Below, piece by piece: positions 8,169-15,851 of a stretch of 58,563 bases of DNA; positions within the stretch are counted from its first letter, which is position 1, and each line of letters opens with the position of its first letter. The DNA lies in contig NZ_JAKJHX010000021.1 of the NCBI RefSeq assembly GCF_021648855.1, forward strand, positions 1 through 58,563. The letters are read 5' to 3'. Both the position numbers and the translations under genes were made by a program. Origin of the DNA: Tychonema litorale BBK16 (lineage in GTDB: Bacteria; Cyanobacteriota; Cyanobacteriia; Cyanobacteriales; Microcoleaceae). Below the pieces are notes generated by a model. The model was not told where the DNA came from and did no database searches. It worked only from the letters and a program-made list of their open reading frames with translations.

Positions 8169-8250
8169 GACAGGATTTACGCAAAAAAGCCATCTGTCAT
8201 TCGCAACGCTTGCGAATGACAAAATTACGTTGAAATGCGTAAATCCAGTC
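8169..8250. repeat. Nested palindromic element after pebB
   Basis: The outer arms GACAGGATTTACGCA (8169-8183) and TGCGTAAATCCAGTC (8236-8250) are inverted with one mismatch. Inside them GTCATTCGCAA-CGC-TTGCGAATGAC (8196-8220) is a perfect hairpin. The 82-bp unit looks like a small MITE or compound hairpin. No second copy was noticed in this window. Confidence 0.55.
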
Positions 8251-8255
8251 AATAG

Positions 8256-8290
8256 TTAACAGTTAACAGTTAACAGTCAACAGTCAACAA
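8256..8290. repeat. Heptamer STRR tract (TTAACAG)n
   Basis: Five tandem heptamers of the TTAACAG/TCAACAG type. This class of short tandemly repeated heptanucleotides is well known in filamentous cyanobacteria. Related tracts occur at 28329-28362, 43518-43570 and 58410-58436. Confidence 0.7.
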
Positions 8291-8315
8291 TCATTCCGGT
8301 ACAACCGGAATCAAT

Positions 8316-9137
8316 CTAACAAACAAGACTTTGAGCCGTATTATTGCGAGTAAAAGAGTTCCAAGTACCTAACTCCTTTGAACTACGACTGCGAAGCATG
8401 GCTCTCGCTTCCTCAGTCAATCCTTGTACTAAACTAAAATCAGCACCAGCAATACTTTTTAACTGTTCTAAATTCGCGCCTGTCAAATCAGCCGCCCGTA
8501 AATCTGCTCCTTGTAACTCAGCGCCAATTAATATCGCATTGCGTAAATAAGCACCAGTGAGTAAAGCATTTTGAAGCGTTGCACCACTTAAAGCTGCTCC
8601 CTCTAAATTTGCGCCGGTTAAATCGGCTCCACTGAGATAAGCTCCTCGCAGATTACAATAACTCAAATCAGCTCCTCTAAGGTTTGCTGTATTCAAGAAA
8701 GCCCCACTCAGACTAGCTTTGGGTCCAATTGCTTCTGATTTTTGGTAGTTGAATCCTTCTGGCCAAAGGGTCTTGCTATCATATAAAGCTAATTTGAATT
8801 TAGCTAATTCTAGGTTGGCATGGAGTAGATTACAACCTTGTAAATCTGCCCGAAAAAAATAACTTTCTTGTAAGTTTGCGCCACTCAAATTAGCATCTCT
8901 GAGACTAGCCCGCCGAAAATCAACTCCCTGGAGATTTGCACCTTGGAAATTGGTTTTGCTGAGGTTCGCGCCGATTAAGTTTGTCCCGCTTAAGTCAATC
9001 CCGGATAAATCCATCTGGCTGAGGTTGATTCCCTGGAGGTTTGTTTGAGCTAGGCTTTTACTTTGCTCAAGAGCTTGTAAGACTTCTGTTAGGGTAAGCG
9101 GTTCTGAGAGGAAAAATGAGTGTTGATGAAGTGCCAT
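8316..9137 (-). CDS. Pentapeptide-repeat protein
   Basis: From about residue 25 onward the 273-residue protein is built of A(N/D)LXX-type pentapeptides (SGIDLSGTNLIGANLS, LRGADLSYCNLRGAYLSGAD), which fold as a right-handed quadrilateral beta helix. The repeats are interrupted around residues 120-140 by a non-repeat segment (ALYDSKTLWPEGFNYQKSEA). Such proteins are abundant in cyanobacteria and mostly of unknown function. No signal peptide is seen. The start at 9137 (MALHQHSF) is chosen because the frame further upstream looks unconserved, though no clear ribosome site precedes it. It is divergent from the tnpB gene. Confidence 0.75.
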   Translation of the reverse strand: MALHQHSFFLSEPLTLTEVLQALEQSKSLAQTNLQGINLSQMDLSGIDLSGTNLIGANLSKTNFQGANLQGVDFRRASLRDANLSGANLQESYFFRADLQGCNLLHANLELAKFKLALYDSKTLWPEGFNYQKSEAIGPKASLSGAFLNTANLRGADLSYCNLRGAYLSGADLTGANLEGAALSGATLQNALLTGAYLRNAILIGAELQGADLRAADLTGANLEQLKSIAGADFSLVQGLTEEARAMLRSRSSKELGTWNSFTRNNTAQSLVC

Positions 9138-9263
9138 TATATTTTTTGAAGATTTATGGATGGAATTGCTCAAAGTTGGCCAGTGTAATTTATCAGAAAA
9201 ATGGGTTGACATCTTTTGTAGACCAACATACAATTAAATAACAAACCGATTTTAGCATAATAG

Positions 9264-10448
9264 ATGAAAGCCCGGTATCAGTACAGATTTTACCCAACAG
9301 ATCAACAACGACAGAGCTTAGCTCAGTTGTTTGGTTGCATTCGGGTAGTCTGGAATGATGCGGTGGCTTTTTGTCGTTCTGCTGAAAAGTTACCAGGATA
9401 CAACAAGCTTTCGGCCTTACTTACTCAATCAAAAAAAACAGAACAAAGGCAGTGGTTGAAAGATGTTTCGTCTGTTCCATTGCAACAATCTTTGCGACAC
9501 TTAGATGTAGCCTACCGCAACTTTTTCAATTCCCGAAACGGCAAGCACAAAGGCAAGAAATCTGGCTTGCCTAAATTCAAGAAAAAGACAAACAATCAAA
9601 CCGCCGAATTTACTAAGACCGCTTTTTCGGTTTCCGGCGAGTATGTCTACCTGGCAAAGATAGGTGATATCAAGCCTGTTTGGTCTAGAGAATTGCCCTC
9701 AGCGCCTAGTTCTGTAACTGCGATTAAAGACTGTAGCAACAGATATTTCCTGAGTTTTGTTGTTGAAATTGAGCCGAAAATGATAGAGCCCACCAATCAG
9801 TCTGTGGGAATTGACCTGGGATTAAAGACTTTTGCCGTTCTGAGTACAGGTGAGAAATTTAAAAGTCCCGACTATTCCAGGTGTGACCGAAAAATCAGGA
9901 AACTTCAGCGCAAATTAGCACGTCAAAAAGAAGGTTCTAATCGAAGATATAAAACAAGACTAAATATTGCTAAATTACACAATCAAATAGCTGATACCAG
10001 AAAAGACTTTCTACACAAAGTTTCAACCAAAGTAGTGAGCGAAAACCAAGCAATTACTTTGGAAGACTTAAATGTTTCAGGCCTGGTTAAAAACCGCAAG
10101 CTATCTAGAGCGATTAGTATGCAAGGCTGGCGTGAATTCAGGCTATTGTGTGATGCAAAATCCGAGAAATTTGGCAGAACTTTTAGTACCGTTAGTAGAT
10201 GGGAGCCTACAAGTCAGATTTGCTCGGATTGTGGTTTTAGGTGGGGCAGATTAGAGCTGAAAGTTAGGACTGTTACCTGCTTAAATTGTGGCAAAACTCA
10301 CGATAGAGACGAGAACGCTGCCAAGAATATAGATCAAGTCGGGATGGGGAATCGCCACGACTCTAAACGGACACAGAGGGACTGTAAGACTGGCTTGCCA
10401 GCAAGACCCGATGAAGTGTCAAGAATCACCGCGCCTTTAGGTCGGTGA
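9264..10448 (+). CDS. tnpB: TnpB RNA-guided nuclease (IS605 OrfB family), apparently intact
   Basis: The 394-residue TnpB carries all expected catalytic residues: D184 in VGIDLGLKTF, E267 in ITLEDLNVSG and D349 in DRDENAAKNI. Its zinc finger has C320, C323, C339 and C342. TnpB proteins cut DNA guided by an omega RNA whose 3' part comes from the element's right end. Here the stop codon lies within the right-end hairpin at 10422-10457, so the last codons overlap the RNA scaffold. No TnpA transposase is adjacent, making this an IS1341-type TnpB-only element that would need TnpA in trans. The start is the ATG at 9264 (MKARYQYRFYP). Confidence 0.92.
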   Translation: MKARYQYRFYPTDQQRQSLAQLFGCIRVVWNDAVAFCRSAEKLPGYNKLSALLTQSKKTEQRQWLKDVSSVPLQQSLRHLDVAYRNFFNSRNGKHKGKKSGLPKFKKKTNNQTAEFTKTAFSVSGEYVYLAKIGDIKPVWSRELPSAPSSVTAIKDCSNRYFLSFVVEIEPKMIEPTNQSVGIDLGLKTFAVLSTGEKFKSPDYSRCDRKIRKLQRKLARQKEGSNRRYKTRLNIAKLHNQIADTRKDFLHKVSTKVVSENQAITLEDLNVSGLVKNRKLSRAISMQGWREFRLLCDAKSEKFGRTFSTVSRWEPTSQICSDCGFRWGRLELKVRTVTCLNCGKTHDRDENAAKNIDQVGMGNRHDSKRTQRDCKTGLPARPDEVSRITAPLGR

Positions 10449-10457
10449 GTATTTCAA
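10422..10457 (+). mobile_element. Right end / omega-RNA 3' hairpin of the intact tnpB (copy 4)
   Basis: AGAATCACCG, loop, CGGTG and GAGTATTTCAA overlap the end of tnpB. The stem is CACCG/CGGTG, whereas copies 1-3 have CCCCG/CGGGG: the C-G to A-T change occurs on both sides, a compensatory pair. The guide of its omega RNA would start at 10458. Confidence 0.75.
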
Positions 10458-10562
10458 CCTAGAATTTGACGGTTGTGCGATCGCCAGAAAGTTAATTTTC
10501 TTAACCAAAATCCGATCCGTTCCTCCTCCCATCCACCTTGATAAGGGGAAGGAATGATATAG

Positions 10563-10626
10563 AGGACACGGCAGTGCCGTTTCCCTACCCAAAATAATAT
10601 TGTAGGGACACGGCATTGCCGTCTCC
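10563..10626. repeat. GGACACGGCAGTGCC palindromic repeat pair
   Basis: Two palindromic half-units (AGGACACGGCAGTGCCGTTT and GGGACACGGCATTGCCGTCT) are separated by a short CCAAAATAATATTG spacer. Close relatives are at 33251-33317, 36020-36042, 46411-46435 and 58493-58513. The palindromes lie between genes and contain no coding sequence. Confidence 0.65.
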
Positions 10627-10680
10627 TAATTACTTGACTCCTCTCGCTAAGTTGACACAGAAATGCTGCTAACACCACCT

Positions 10681-11265
10681 ATGACTATGATGGATTTCTT
10701 TCGCAAGAGTGAGGGCGTTTGGTTCACTCAGCGAACAGTCCATAATTTTGATACTGCTGCTGCTGATGAATCGGGAGAATCTAATGTCATGATTGATGTC
10801 TTGTCAATAGATGATCCCAGAGTCTTAGAGGTTTGTCAACAGCAGAATGTAGATCCCGCTTTAGTGAGTGGGGGATGCAGTTTCATGTGGCAGGATAATT
10901 TGGATGATGCCATCCCAAACCAAAATTATGCTGCAATTCTGATTGATTTGCCCAATCCCAATAACCCAAAAATGGGCAAGTTTCTGCGAAATCGGGGCTA
11001 CGTTGAAGGCATTCCGGTCATCGGTATTTACAATTTTGCTGATGATGGGGTATTGACTATTGAGACGGAGTATGAGACAAATCAAGGACAGGAACGCTGT
11101 TGGTTTATTAACGATCATTTTCGGGTACGGGTGATGACCGTTCAAATGAGCAATGGGGTTAAACAAATGGCATACTGTTCTGAGCGTCGTTGTATTTCTC
11201 AGTCTGTTTTAGAAGAGATGCTGGAACACAATCGCTTGAGAGTTTCTGAAGCGGCTGTGGTGTGA
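10681..11265 (+). CDS. CpcS/CpeS-family phycobilin lyase (second copy)
   Basis: The 194-residue product is a second member of the CpcS/CpeS lyase family, distinct from the one at 847. Shared features are MMDFFRKSEGVWFTQRTVHN at the start, the Trp-containing CSFMWQDNLDD strand, GKFLRNRGYVEGIPVIG and the late ERCWFINDHFRVRV strand followed by YCSERRC. The start MTMMDFF is typical, so the ATG at 10681 is preferred to 10663. It heads a run of same-strand genes (small unknown, cpeF-like, unknown). It may act on phycocyanin, allophycocyanin or phycoerythrin. Subtype (CpcS-III or CpcU-like) is not settled by eye. Confidence 0.8.
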   Translation: MTMMDFFRKSEGVWFTQRTVHNFDTAAADESGESNVMIDVLSIDDPRVLEVCQQQNVDPALVSGGCSFMWQDNLDDAIPNQNYAAILIDLPNPNNPKMGKFLRNRGYVEGIPVIGIYNFADDGVLTIETEYETNQGQERCWFINDHFRVRVMTVQMSNGVKQMAYCSERRCISQSVLEEMLEHNRLRVSEAAVV

Positions 11266-11280
11266 TGTTAAAGCGATTTA

Positions 11281-11352
11281 GAGTTGGGCGGGGCGGGTTT
11301 ATTGAGATTGTTTGTTTTTGGCAATTATTGTTTGTAAAACCCGCCCCTACGG
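11281..11352. repeat. GGGCGGGTTT-type interspersed repeat
   Basis: A 72-bp unit begins with GGGCGGG and ends with CCCGCCCCTAC, giving terminal inverted GC-rich arms around TTGAGATTGTTTG and GGCAATTATTG. A reverse-orientation copy of the same unit, with the same inner words, lies at 45511-45577. This is MITE-like organisation. Confidence 0.6.
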
Positions 11353-11429
11353 CAATTTGTTTTTTTTAACTAGACACAAGCACCTGATTTTTTACCTATT
11401 CTATTATCAAATATCAAACTATCAAAACT

Positions 11430-11708
11430 ATGTCTGAAAACGAAGAATTTACACCATCTGAAAATGATGAATCTGTCGAAGATTTAACCGAAAATTCAAC
11501 CCAGACAGATGCTGAAGAATTGGTGGAAGTGATTGCCGAATTTGAGCGGTATCGGGAACGTTTGGTGAGTGAGACAATCGCCGCCGCACAGAAAGCAAAG
11601 CTACCCCAGAAACCAGCCCTGGCTAAAATTGAGCCGGAACTGGCTAAAATTGATGCTGGACTTGAGAGTCTCCGGGCTCAATTGGCAGCTATAACTACTA
11701 ATAATTAG
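11430..11708 (+). CDS. Small acidic protein of the lyase cluster, unknown function
   Basis: The 92-residue protein is acidic in its first half (MSENEEFTPSENDESVEDLT) and predicted helical in the second (AEFERYRERLVSETIAAAQK, then ALAKIEPELAKIDAGLESLR), which looks like a short coiled coil. I do not recognise a domain. It ends 9 nt before the ATG of the cpeF-like lyase and is probably translated with it. The position suggests a helper or partner of the lyase, which is inference only. Confidence 0.65.
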   Translation: MSENEEFTPSENDESVEDLTENSTQTDAEELVEVIAEFERYRERLVSETIAAAQKAKLPQKPALAKIEPELAKIDAGLESLRAQLAAITTNN

Positions 11709-11717
11709 GTGACAATT

Positions 11718-12599
11718 ATGGTCAATGCTAGTGCTCAATCTCAGGATGATCCAATTGTATTGGCTCATGCAGAAGCAGATGCTTTTCTGCGGGAAGTTAC
11801 GGAACAAATAGATTTAGATACTTTCAATCCTGATGATTCTGAGGTTTTGAAACGGTTGGTTGAAAGTATGGGAGATACGCGGGGGATGACTCGACTGCGT
11901 TTCGCGGAAACTTTGGCAGAAATTGGCGAAGCGGCGACTCCTGTTTTGTTGGATGGTTTGGCGAATCATGCTAATCCAGTTGTGCGACGTGCGGCTGCTA
12001 AAACTCTGACTTTGATTGCCGATCCGACGGCGGTTCCTCATCTAATTCATGCTTTGTTGAACGATGAGGATACGGTGGTTAAGGGTTCGTCAATTGGTGC
12101 GCTGGCGAGGATTGGTGAACCTTCTGTGCAGGCTTTGTTGGATATTTTAGCATCTACTGATTTGCCGGAAAGTACGATCGGTCATGCGGCTTGGGCGTTG
12201 GCGTTTATTGGGGCGGGGGCGAAGGAGTATTTGTATCAGGCGATCGCCTCTGATTCATCTGTGGTGCGTGGTGCTGTGGTTGGTGCGATCGCCAAAGTTG
12301 CTCAGGAAGAACCCAAAGCGGAGTTATTCGAGATTTTGGTGAAGTCTCTGACGGATGTTGATGTGGATGTGCGTTGCGAGGCGGCGGCGGCTTTGGGAAA
12401 TCTCGCCTATAAGCCTGCAATCCCCAACCTGATTGAGTTACTGGATGGTGGTGATGGGGAAAGTCGCAGGGCGGCGGCTTTGTCTTTGATGAAAGTAGGC
12501 GATCGAAGTGCGATCGAGCCGCTACAAGCTGCATTAGCCAAGGAATCGGAAGTAGCGATTCAAGGTGTGATTAAATTAGCAATTTCTCAAATTAAGTAA
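11718..12599 (+). CDS. cpeF: CpeF/MpeU-type HEAT-repeat phycoerythrobilin lyase
   Basis: About 293 residues of HEAT-like repeats resemble the CpeF/MpeU/MpeV lyase family, in which CpeF attaches doubly linked phycoerythrobilin to the beta subunit of phycoerythrin. Visible repeats include GMTRLRFAETLAEIGEAATP, PVVRRAAAKTLTLIADPTA, STIGHAAWALAFIGAGAKEY and VDVRCEAAAALGNLAYKPAI. Unlike the CpcE/F pair, this is one full-length gene. The ATG at 11718 is favoured over a GTG at 11709 because AGGTG (11707-11711) then serves as ribosome site. It is flanked by two small unknown genes in the same orientation. Confidence 0.75.
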   Translation: MVNASAQSQDDPIVLAHAEADAFLREVTEQIDLDTFNPDDSEVLKRLVESMGDTRGMTRLRFAETLAEIGEAATPVLLDGLANHANPVVRRAAAKTLTLIADPTAVPHLIHALLNDEDTVVKGSSIGALARIGEPSVQALLDILASTDLPESTIGHAAWALAFIGAGAKEYLYQAIASDSSVVRGAVVGAIAKVAQEEPKAELFEILVKSLTDVDVDVRCEAAAALGNLAYKPAIPNLIELLDGGDGESRRAAALSLMKVGDRSAIEPLQAALAKESEVAIQGVIKLAISQIK

Positions 12600-12607
12600 T
12601 TAAAAAT

Positions 12608-13084
12608 ATGACTGAATCTGGAACTGGACGGATGTTGCTTTCTCATAACTTTGATATGCCAGAAGGTGTTTTTTCGCCCTTGAGTCGCGAAGATTTGACT
12701 TTGGTATTTGTGGAAGGTTTAAGTCAATATCCTGAGATTAAGTGTCGTCAATTAAATCATACTCATTGGATGGTAGAAGTTTTATTTTCTACTAATGATT
12801 TTGCTCCGCCTCAAGTTGGGCAATTCTGCGCTGAAGCTTTGGTGAATAAGCGGATGAGTCAAGGGAAAGCCGATGATTCTTTTCCTGATGTTTTGATTTT
12901 AGCCGGATTCAAGAAGACTCCGCCATTGAGTAGCGATCCTGAAGCGCTACAAACAGGAGAATGGGGGGTTGATGTGGTCGAAACTCAGTCTGCTGAGGGT
13001 TTCTTGATGGCGATGGGCTGGGAGGATAAAACGGCTGGGAAAAGTATTGAGGATGTTTTTAAGGTTGAAAGGAGAAAAGCTTAA
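12608..13084 (+). CDS. Conserved-looking protein of the lyase cluster, unknown function
   Basis: The 158-residue protein starts 8 nt after the cpeF-like gene and so is in its operon. It has no signal peptide or membrane segment. It shows mixed alpha/beta character with Trp-rich patches (HTHWMVEVLFS, TGEWGVDVVETQ, AMGWEDK). I do not recognise a family. Its tight linkage to bilin lyase genes makes a role in phycobiliprotein maturation plausible but unproven. An IS605-type right end (13107-13143, minus strand) begins 22 nt after its stop, so the downstream context has been altered. Confidence 0.65.
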   Translation: MTESGTGRMLLSHNFDMPEGVFSPLSREDLTLVFVEGLSQYPEIKCRQLNHTHWMVEVLFSTNDFAPPQVGQFCAEALVNKRMSQGKADDSFPDVLILAGFKKTPPLSSDPEALQTGEWGVDVVETQSAEGFLMAMGWEDKTAGKSIEDVFKVERRKA

Positions 13085-13106
13085 AAGCTTAAAGGTTGTT
13101 TGGAAA

Positions 13107-13143
13107 TTGAAATACTCACCGACCTCTTATGTGCGGTGATTCT
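13107..13143 (-). mobile_element. IS605-type right end on the minus strand (copy 5)
   Basis: Read on the minus strand this is AGAATCACCG, loop, CGGTG, GAGTATTTCAA, the same stem variant as the intact tnpB's end. It is the right end of the tnpB remnant at 13178-13468. The guide portion would run from 13106 downward into the spacer behind the 12608 gene. Confidence 0.7.
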
Positions 13144-13177
13144 TGACGCTTCATCGGGTCTTGCTACCGAAGTAGTC

Positions 13178-13468
13178 TTACAGTCCCTCTGCGCCCTGAA
13201 GCGAGTCGTGGCGATTCCCCATCCCGACTTGAACTATATTTTTGGCAGCATTTTCGTCTCTATCTTGCTCGGTGCCACAACTTAAACAAAGTATTGAGCG
13301 GATAGATAAATCGATTTTACCCCATTTGAACCCACAGTCTGAGCAGATTTGGCTAGTTGGCTCCCACCTACTAATCACTTTGAATTCTCTGCCAAACTTC
13401 TCCGACTTAGCTCCCGCAAGAGTCCTAAATTCGTACCATCCTTGTTGACTAATCGCACGAGAAAGTTT
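13178..13468 (-). pseudogene. 5'-truncated TnpB remnant
   Basis: The minus-strand frame encodes KLSRAISQQGW, AKSEKFGREF, VISRWEPTSQICSDCGFKWG, then CLSCGTEQDRDENAAKNI and VGMGNRHDS. This is the zinc-finger and RuvC-III part of a TnpB closely related to the intact protein at 9264-10448. Similarity stops near 13468, so RuvC-I, RuvC-II and the N-terminal domain are lost. Beyond it, plus-strand AGAAGGACGGGGCTTCAG (13494-13511) resembles another IS200/IS605 end, hinting at nested insertions. Confidence 0.75.
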
Positions 13469-13528
13469 AATGAAGAGAATTAAAGCCTTCCTAGAAGGAC
13501 GGGGCTTCAGACCCAGTTTCTTGGTGAC

Positions 13529-13615
13529 ATGGGTGAAACCGAAGACGAGATGGCAGTATTCGAGAAATTCAGCAATTTCTATGGCTATACTTTCTATGTT
13601 CTGCGGGCAACGTAG
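13529..13615 (+). other. Possible short peptide or C-terminal gene fragment
   Basis: An open frame from 13511 to the stop at 13613 encodes a protein-like stretch (MGETEDEMAVFEKFSNFYGY, ending VLRAT). It abuts the disrupted IS remnants and could be the tail of a gene cut by insertion, or a short independent ORF from the ATG at 13529. There is no clear ribosome site. Confidence 0.25.
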
Positions 13616-13761
13616 GCGAGAGGGGGAGAGGGTCAGTTAGAAAAGCGGCAAGCCTTTTTCCTGAAGATCCCCCTTTCGGATAAGATCAGATACGCAGCAA
13701 CCAATGCCGTGTGTCACCCTAGTCTGACGACACAGGGTTTTTATACTTACTGGAGTTTTTT

Positions 13762-14016
13762 ATGAGTCAAGACGACATTTTTGCTAGAGTCCAGAAAATT
13801 GTGGCAGAGCAACTGGAAGTCGAGAAGAGCGAAGTCAAGCTAGAAGCCAACTTTGCCAACGATTTAGGAGCAGATTCCTTAGATACAGTAGAGCTGGTCA
13901 TGGCTTTGGAAGAAGAGTTTGATATTGAAATTCCCGACGAAGCAGCCGAAGCAATTACTACGGTTCAAGCTTCTGTAGATTTCATCAGCAGCAAACTTGC
14001 AGCTCCAAAAGCATAA
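13762..14016 (+). CDS. acpP: Acyl carrier protein
   Basis: This 84-residue protein is a standard type II acyl carrier protein. The phosphopantetheine attachment serine sits in [18 protein letters not shown]. It shuttles growing acyl chains between fatty-acid synthesis enzymes in the cytosol. GGAG stands shortly before the ATG. fabF follows 97 nt downstream, the usual acpP-fabF pair. The 5' leader (about 13690-13761) contains ACCCT/AGGGT arms capable of a small hairpin. Confidence 0.96.
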   Translation: MSQDDIFARVQKIVAEQLEVEKSEVKLEANFANDLGADSLDTVELVMALEEEFDIEIPDEAAEAITTVQASVDFISSKLAAPKA

Positions 14017-14113
14017 AATACCTGTCTTTTCCCCTAAGAGGAGAGAAGTTATAAAACTGAAAACTCCTCTTTTGTTCTGCGTTCTGGGTGTTTAATTTTT
14101 TAAAACTGAAATC

Positions 14114-15367
14114 ATGACAAATTTAGAGCGTAAGCGCGTTGTTATTACGGGTCTAGGCGCGATTACACCGATCGGCAATACCTTGTCTGAATATTGGGAC
14201 GGGTTGCTTGCTGGGAAGAATGGCATCGGCCCGATCACCTTATTCGACCCGTCGCGGCACGACTGTCGCATTGCCGCAGAGGTGAAGGGTTACGACCCTC
14301 ACGACTATTTAGAGCGCAAAGAAGCAAAGCGAATGGATCGCTTTGCTCAATTTGGGGTGTCAGCCAGCAAACAAGCTCTGGCTGATGCGAAATTTGAGAT
14401 TAATGACCTGAACGCAGAACAGGTGGGTGTCATTCTTGGCACTGGCATTGGCGGGCTCAAGGTTTTAGAAGACCAGCAAGAGATCTATCTGAATCGTGGC
14501 CCCGATCGATGCAGCCCATTTATGATTCCGATGATGATTGCGAATATGGCTGCTGGCCTGACGGCAATTCAAACGGGTGCGAAGGGCCCTAACTCCTGCG
14601 TAGTGACGGCTTGCGCTGCGGGATCAAATGCGGTAGGTGATGCGTTTCGCCTAGTGCAGGGGGGTTATGCCCAAGCGATGATTTGCGGCGGTACGGAAGC
14701 TGCGGTGACACCTTTGTGCGTGGCTGGTTTTGCTGCGGCGAGGGCGCTTTCGACTCGGAATGATGACCCGACTCATGCTTGTCGTCCGTTCGATCGCGAT
14801 CGGGATGGTTTTGTCGTCGGCGAAGGTGCTGGCATTCTGATTCTGGAAGAAATGGAATATGCGATCGCCCGCGGCGCCAGAATTTACGCAGAAATCGTCG
14901 GCTACGGCTTAACTTGCGATGCCTACCACATGACTTCCCCAGTACCGGGGGGGAACGGTGCCTCGCGTGCGATCGCTTTAGCGCTCAAGGATGGTGGTTT
15001 GACACCAGATATGGTGAGCTATATCAACGCTCATGGCACGAGTACGCTTCCCAACGATTCTACGGAAACGAAGGCGATTAAAAAGACTTTGGGAGACCAT
15101 GCTTACAAAGTAGCAATTAGTTCTACCAAGTCAATGACCGGTCATCTTTTGGGTGGTTCTGGGGGAATTGAGGCGGTGGCTGCGGTAATGGCGATCGCCA
15201 ACGATAAAGTCCCGCCGACAATCAATCTAGAAAATCCCGATCCAGAGTGCGATTTGGACTATGTTCCGCATACAAGTCGCGATCTAAAAGTTGACGTGGC
15301 GCTGTCTAATTCCTTTGGATTCGGCGGCCACAACGTGACGCTGGCATTCAAGAAGTTTGTGCGGTAA
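14114..15367 (+). CDS. fabF: 3-oxoacyl-[acyl-carrier-protein] synthase II
   Basis: FabF (417 residues) condenses malonyl-ACP with acyl-ACP to extend chains. The catalytic triad is visible: Cys in VVTACAAGSNAVGDAF, His in INAHGTSTLPND and His in KSMTGHLLGGSGG. The N-terminal KRVVITGLGAITPIG and C-terminal NSFGFGGHNVTLAF are canonical. It is read after acpP on the same strand and is followed by a clear hairpin terminator at 15399-15429, closing the acpP-fabF unit. Confidence 0.97.
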   Translation: MTNLERKRVVITGLGAITPIGNTLSEYWDGLLAGKNGIGPITLFDPSRHDCRIAAEVKGYDPHDYLERKEAKRMDRFAQFGVSASKQALADAKFEINDLNAEQVGVILGTGIGGLKVLEDQQEIYLNRGPDRCSPFMIPMMIANMAAGLTAIQTGAKGPNSCVVTACAAGSNAVGDAFRLVQGGYAQAMICGGTEAAVTPLCVAGFAAARALSTRNDDPTHACRPFDRDRDGFVVGEGAGILILEEMEYAIARGARIYAEIVGYGLTCDAYHMTSPVPGGNGASRAIALALKDGGLTPDMVSYINAHGTSTLPNDSTETKAIKKTLGDHAYKVAISSTKSMTGHLLGGSGGIEAVAAVMAIANDKVPPTINLENPDPECDLDYVPHTSRDLKVDVALSNSFGFGGHNVTLAFKKFVR

Positions 15368-15398
15368 CGGGTAATCTGAAAGTCGATAGTCGAGAGTT

Positions 15399-15429
15399 AA
15401 AAGGTGAAAAATTAATTTTTCACCTTTTT
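15399..15429 (+). terminator. Factor-independent terminator after fabF
   Basis: AAAAGGTGAAAAA and its complement TTTTTCACCTTTT form a hairpin that ends in a T run. It lies 32 nt after the fabF stop. Confidence 0.75.
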
Positions 15430-15458
15430 ATTTATTTAAAAGTTTAAATTATAGCGGG

Positions 15459-15836
15459 ATGATTGAAATTAGTGCTGAGCAAATACTTCAAATTAAAGCT
15501 ATTGTCGATCGACATGAAAATTTAAAATGTGTTGAATGCGCCCAAGCAATCCAAAACTACTTGATAAGTCAAGGAATTTATGGGAAACGGATAAAACTGT
15601 ACACTGGATTCGGCAGAGGCAGGAACAGTGGCATTTATGATGATAGCGTACCGAGAGATGCTATTTCAGAAAATGGTCGCCACGAAGGAATCGCTCTAGT
15701 TATAAACAATATAGAGACTATTTTTGATAACCATCACCCGGATGGGCTCACTAAAGAGCAATGGATGACAAATCTGCAATTTCACGGTAAAATATTTAAT
15801 GGTTTACGGTTTATAGTGACAGAAGAAGATTTTTAA
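15459..15836 (+). CDS. Papain-fold toxin 2-like protein (putative)
   Basis: The 125-residue protein resembles the papain-fold toxin 2 (Tox-PL-2) domain of polymorphic toxins. The Cys in KCVECAQAI (C27 or C24), a His in NGRHEGIALVI (H75) and the following FDNHHPDG would supply the papain-like Cys-His-Asp/Asn centre, with the late W of EQWMTNLQF typical of these domains. It has no delivery or secretion domain, so it stands alone as a free toxin-like unit. The gene at 15852 starts 15 nt later and probably encodes its partner. Family call by eye is moderate, and toxicity is inferred. Confidence 0.6.
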   Translation: MIEISAEQILQIKAIVDRHENLKCVECAQAIQNYLISQGIYGKRIKLYTGFGRGRNSGIYDDSVPRDAISENGRHEGIALVINNIETIFDNHHPDGLTKEQWMTNLQFHGKIFNGLRFIVTEEDF

Positions 15837-15851
15837 AAGGAGACTATTTTT

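Noticed and set aside
7711..8259. 182-residue plus-strand frame overlapping pebB
   Set aside because: It is a shadow frame of pebB with no recognisable motif and runs into the repeats after pebB.
13660..13761. Riboswitch in the acpP leader
   Set aside because: There is a small ACCCT/AGGGT hairpin, but no conserved core of any riboswitch class I know could be recognised.
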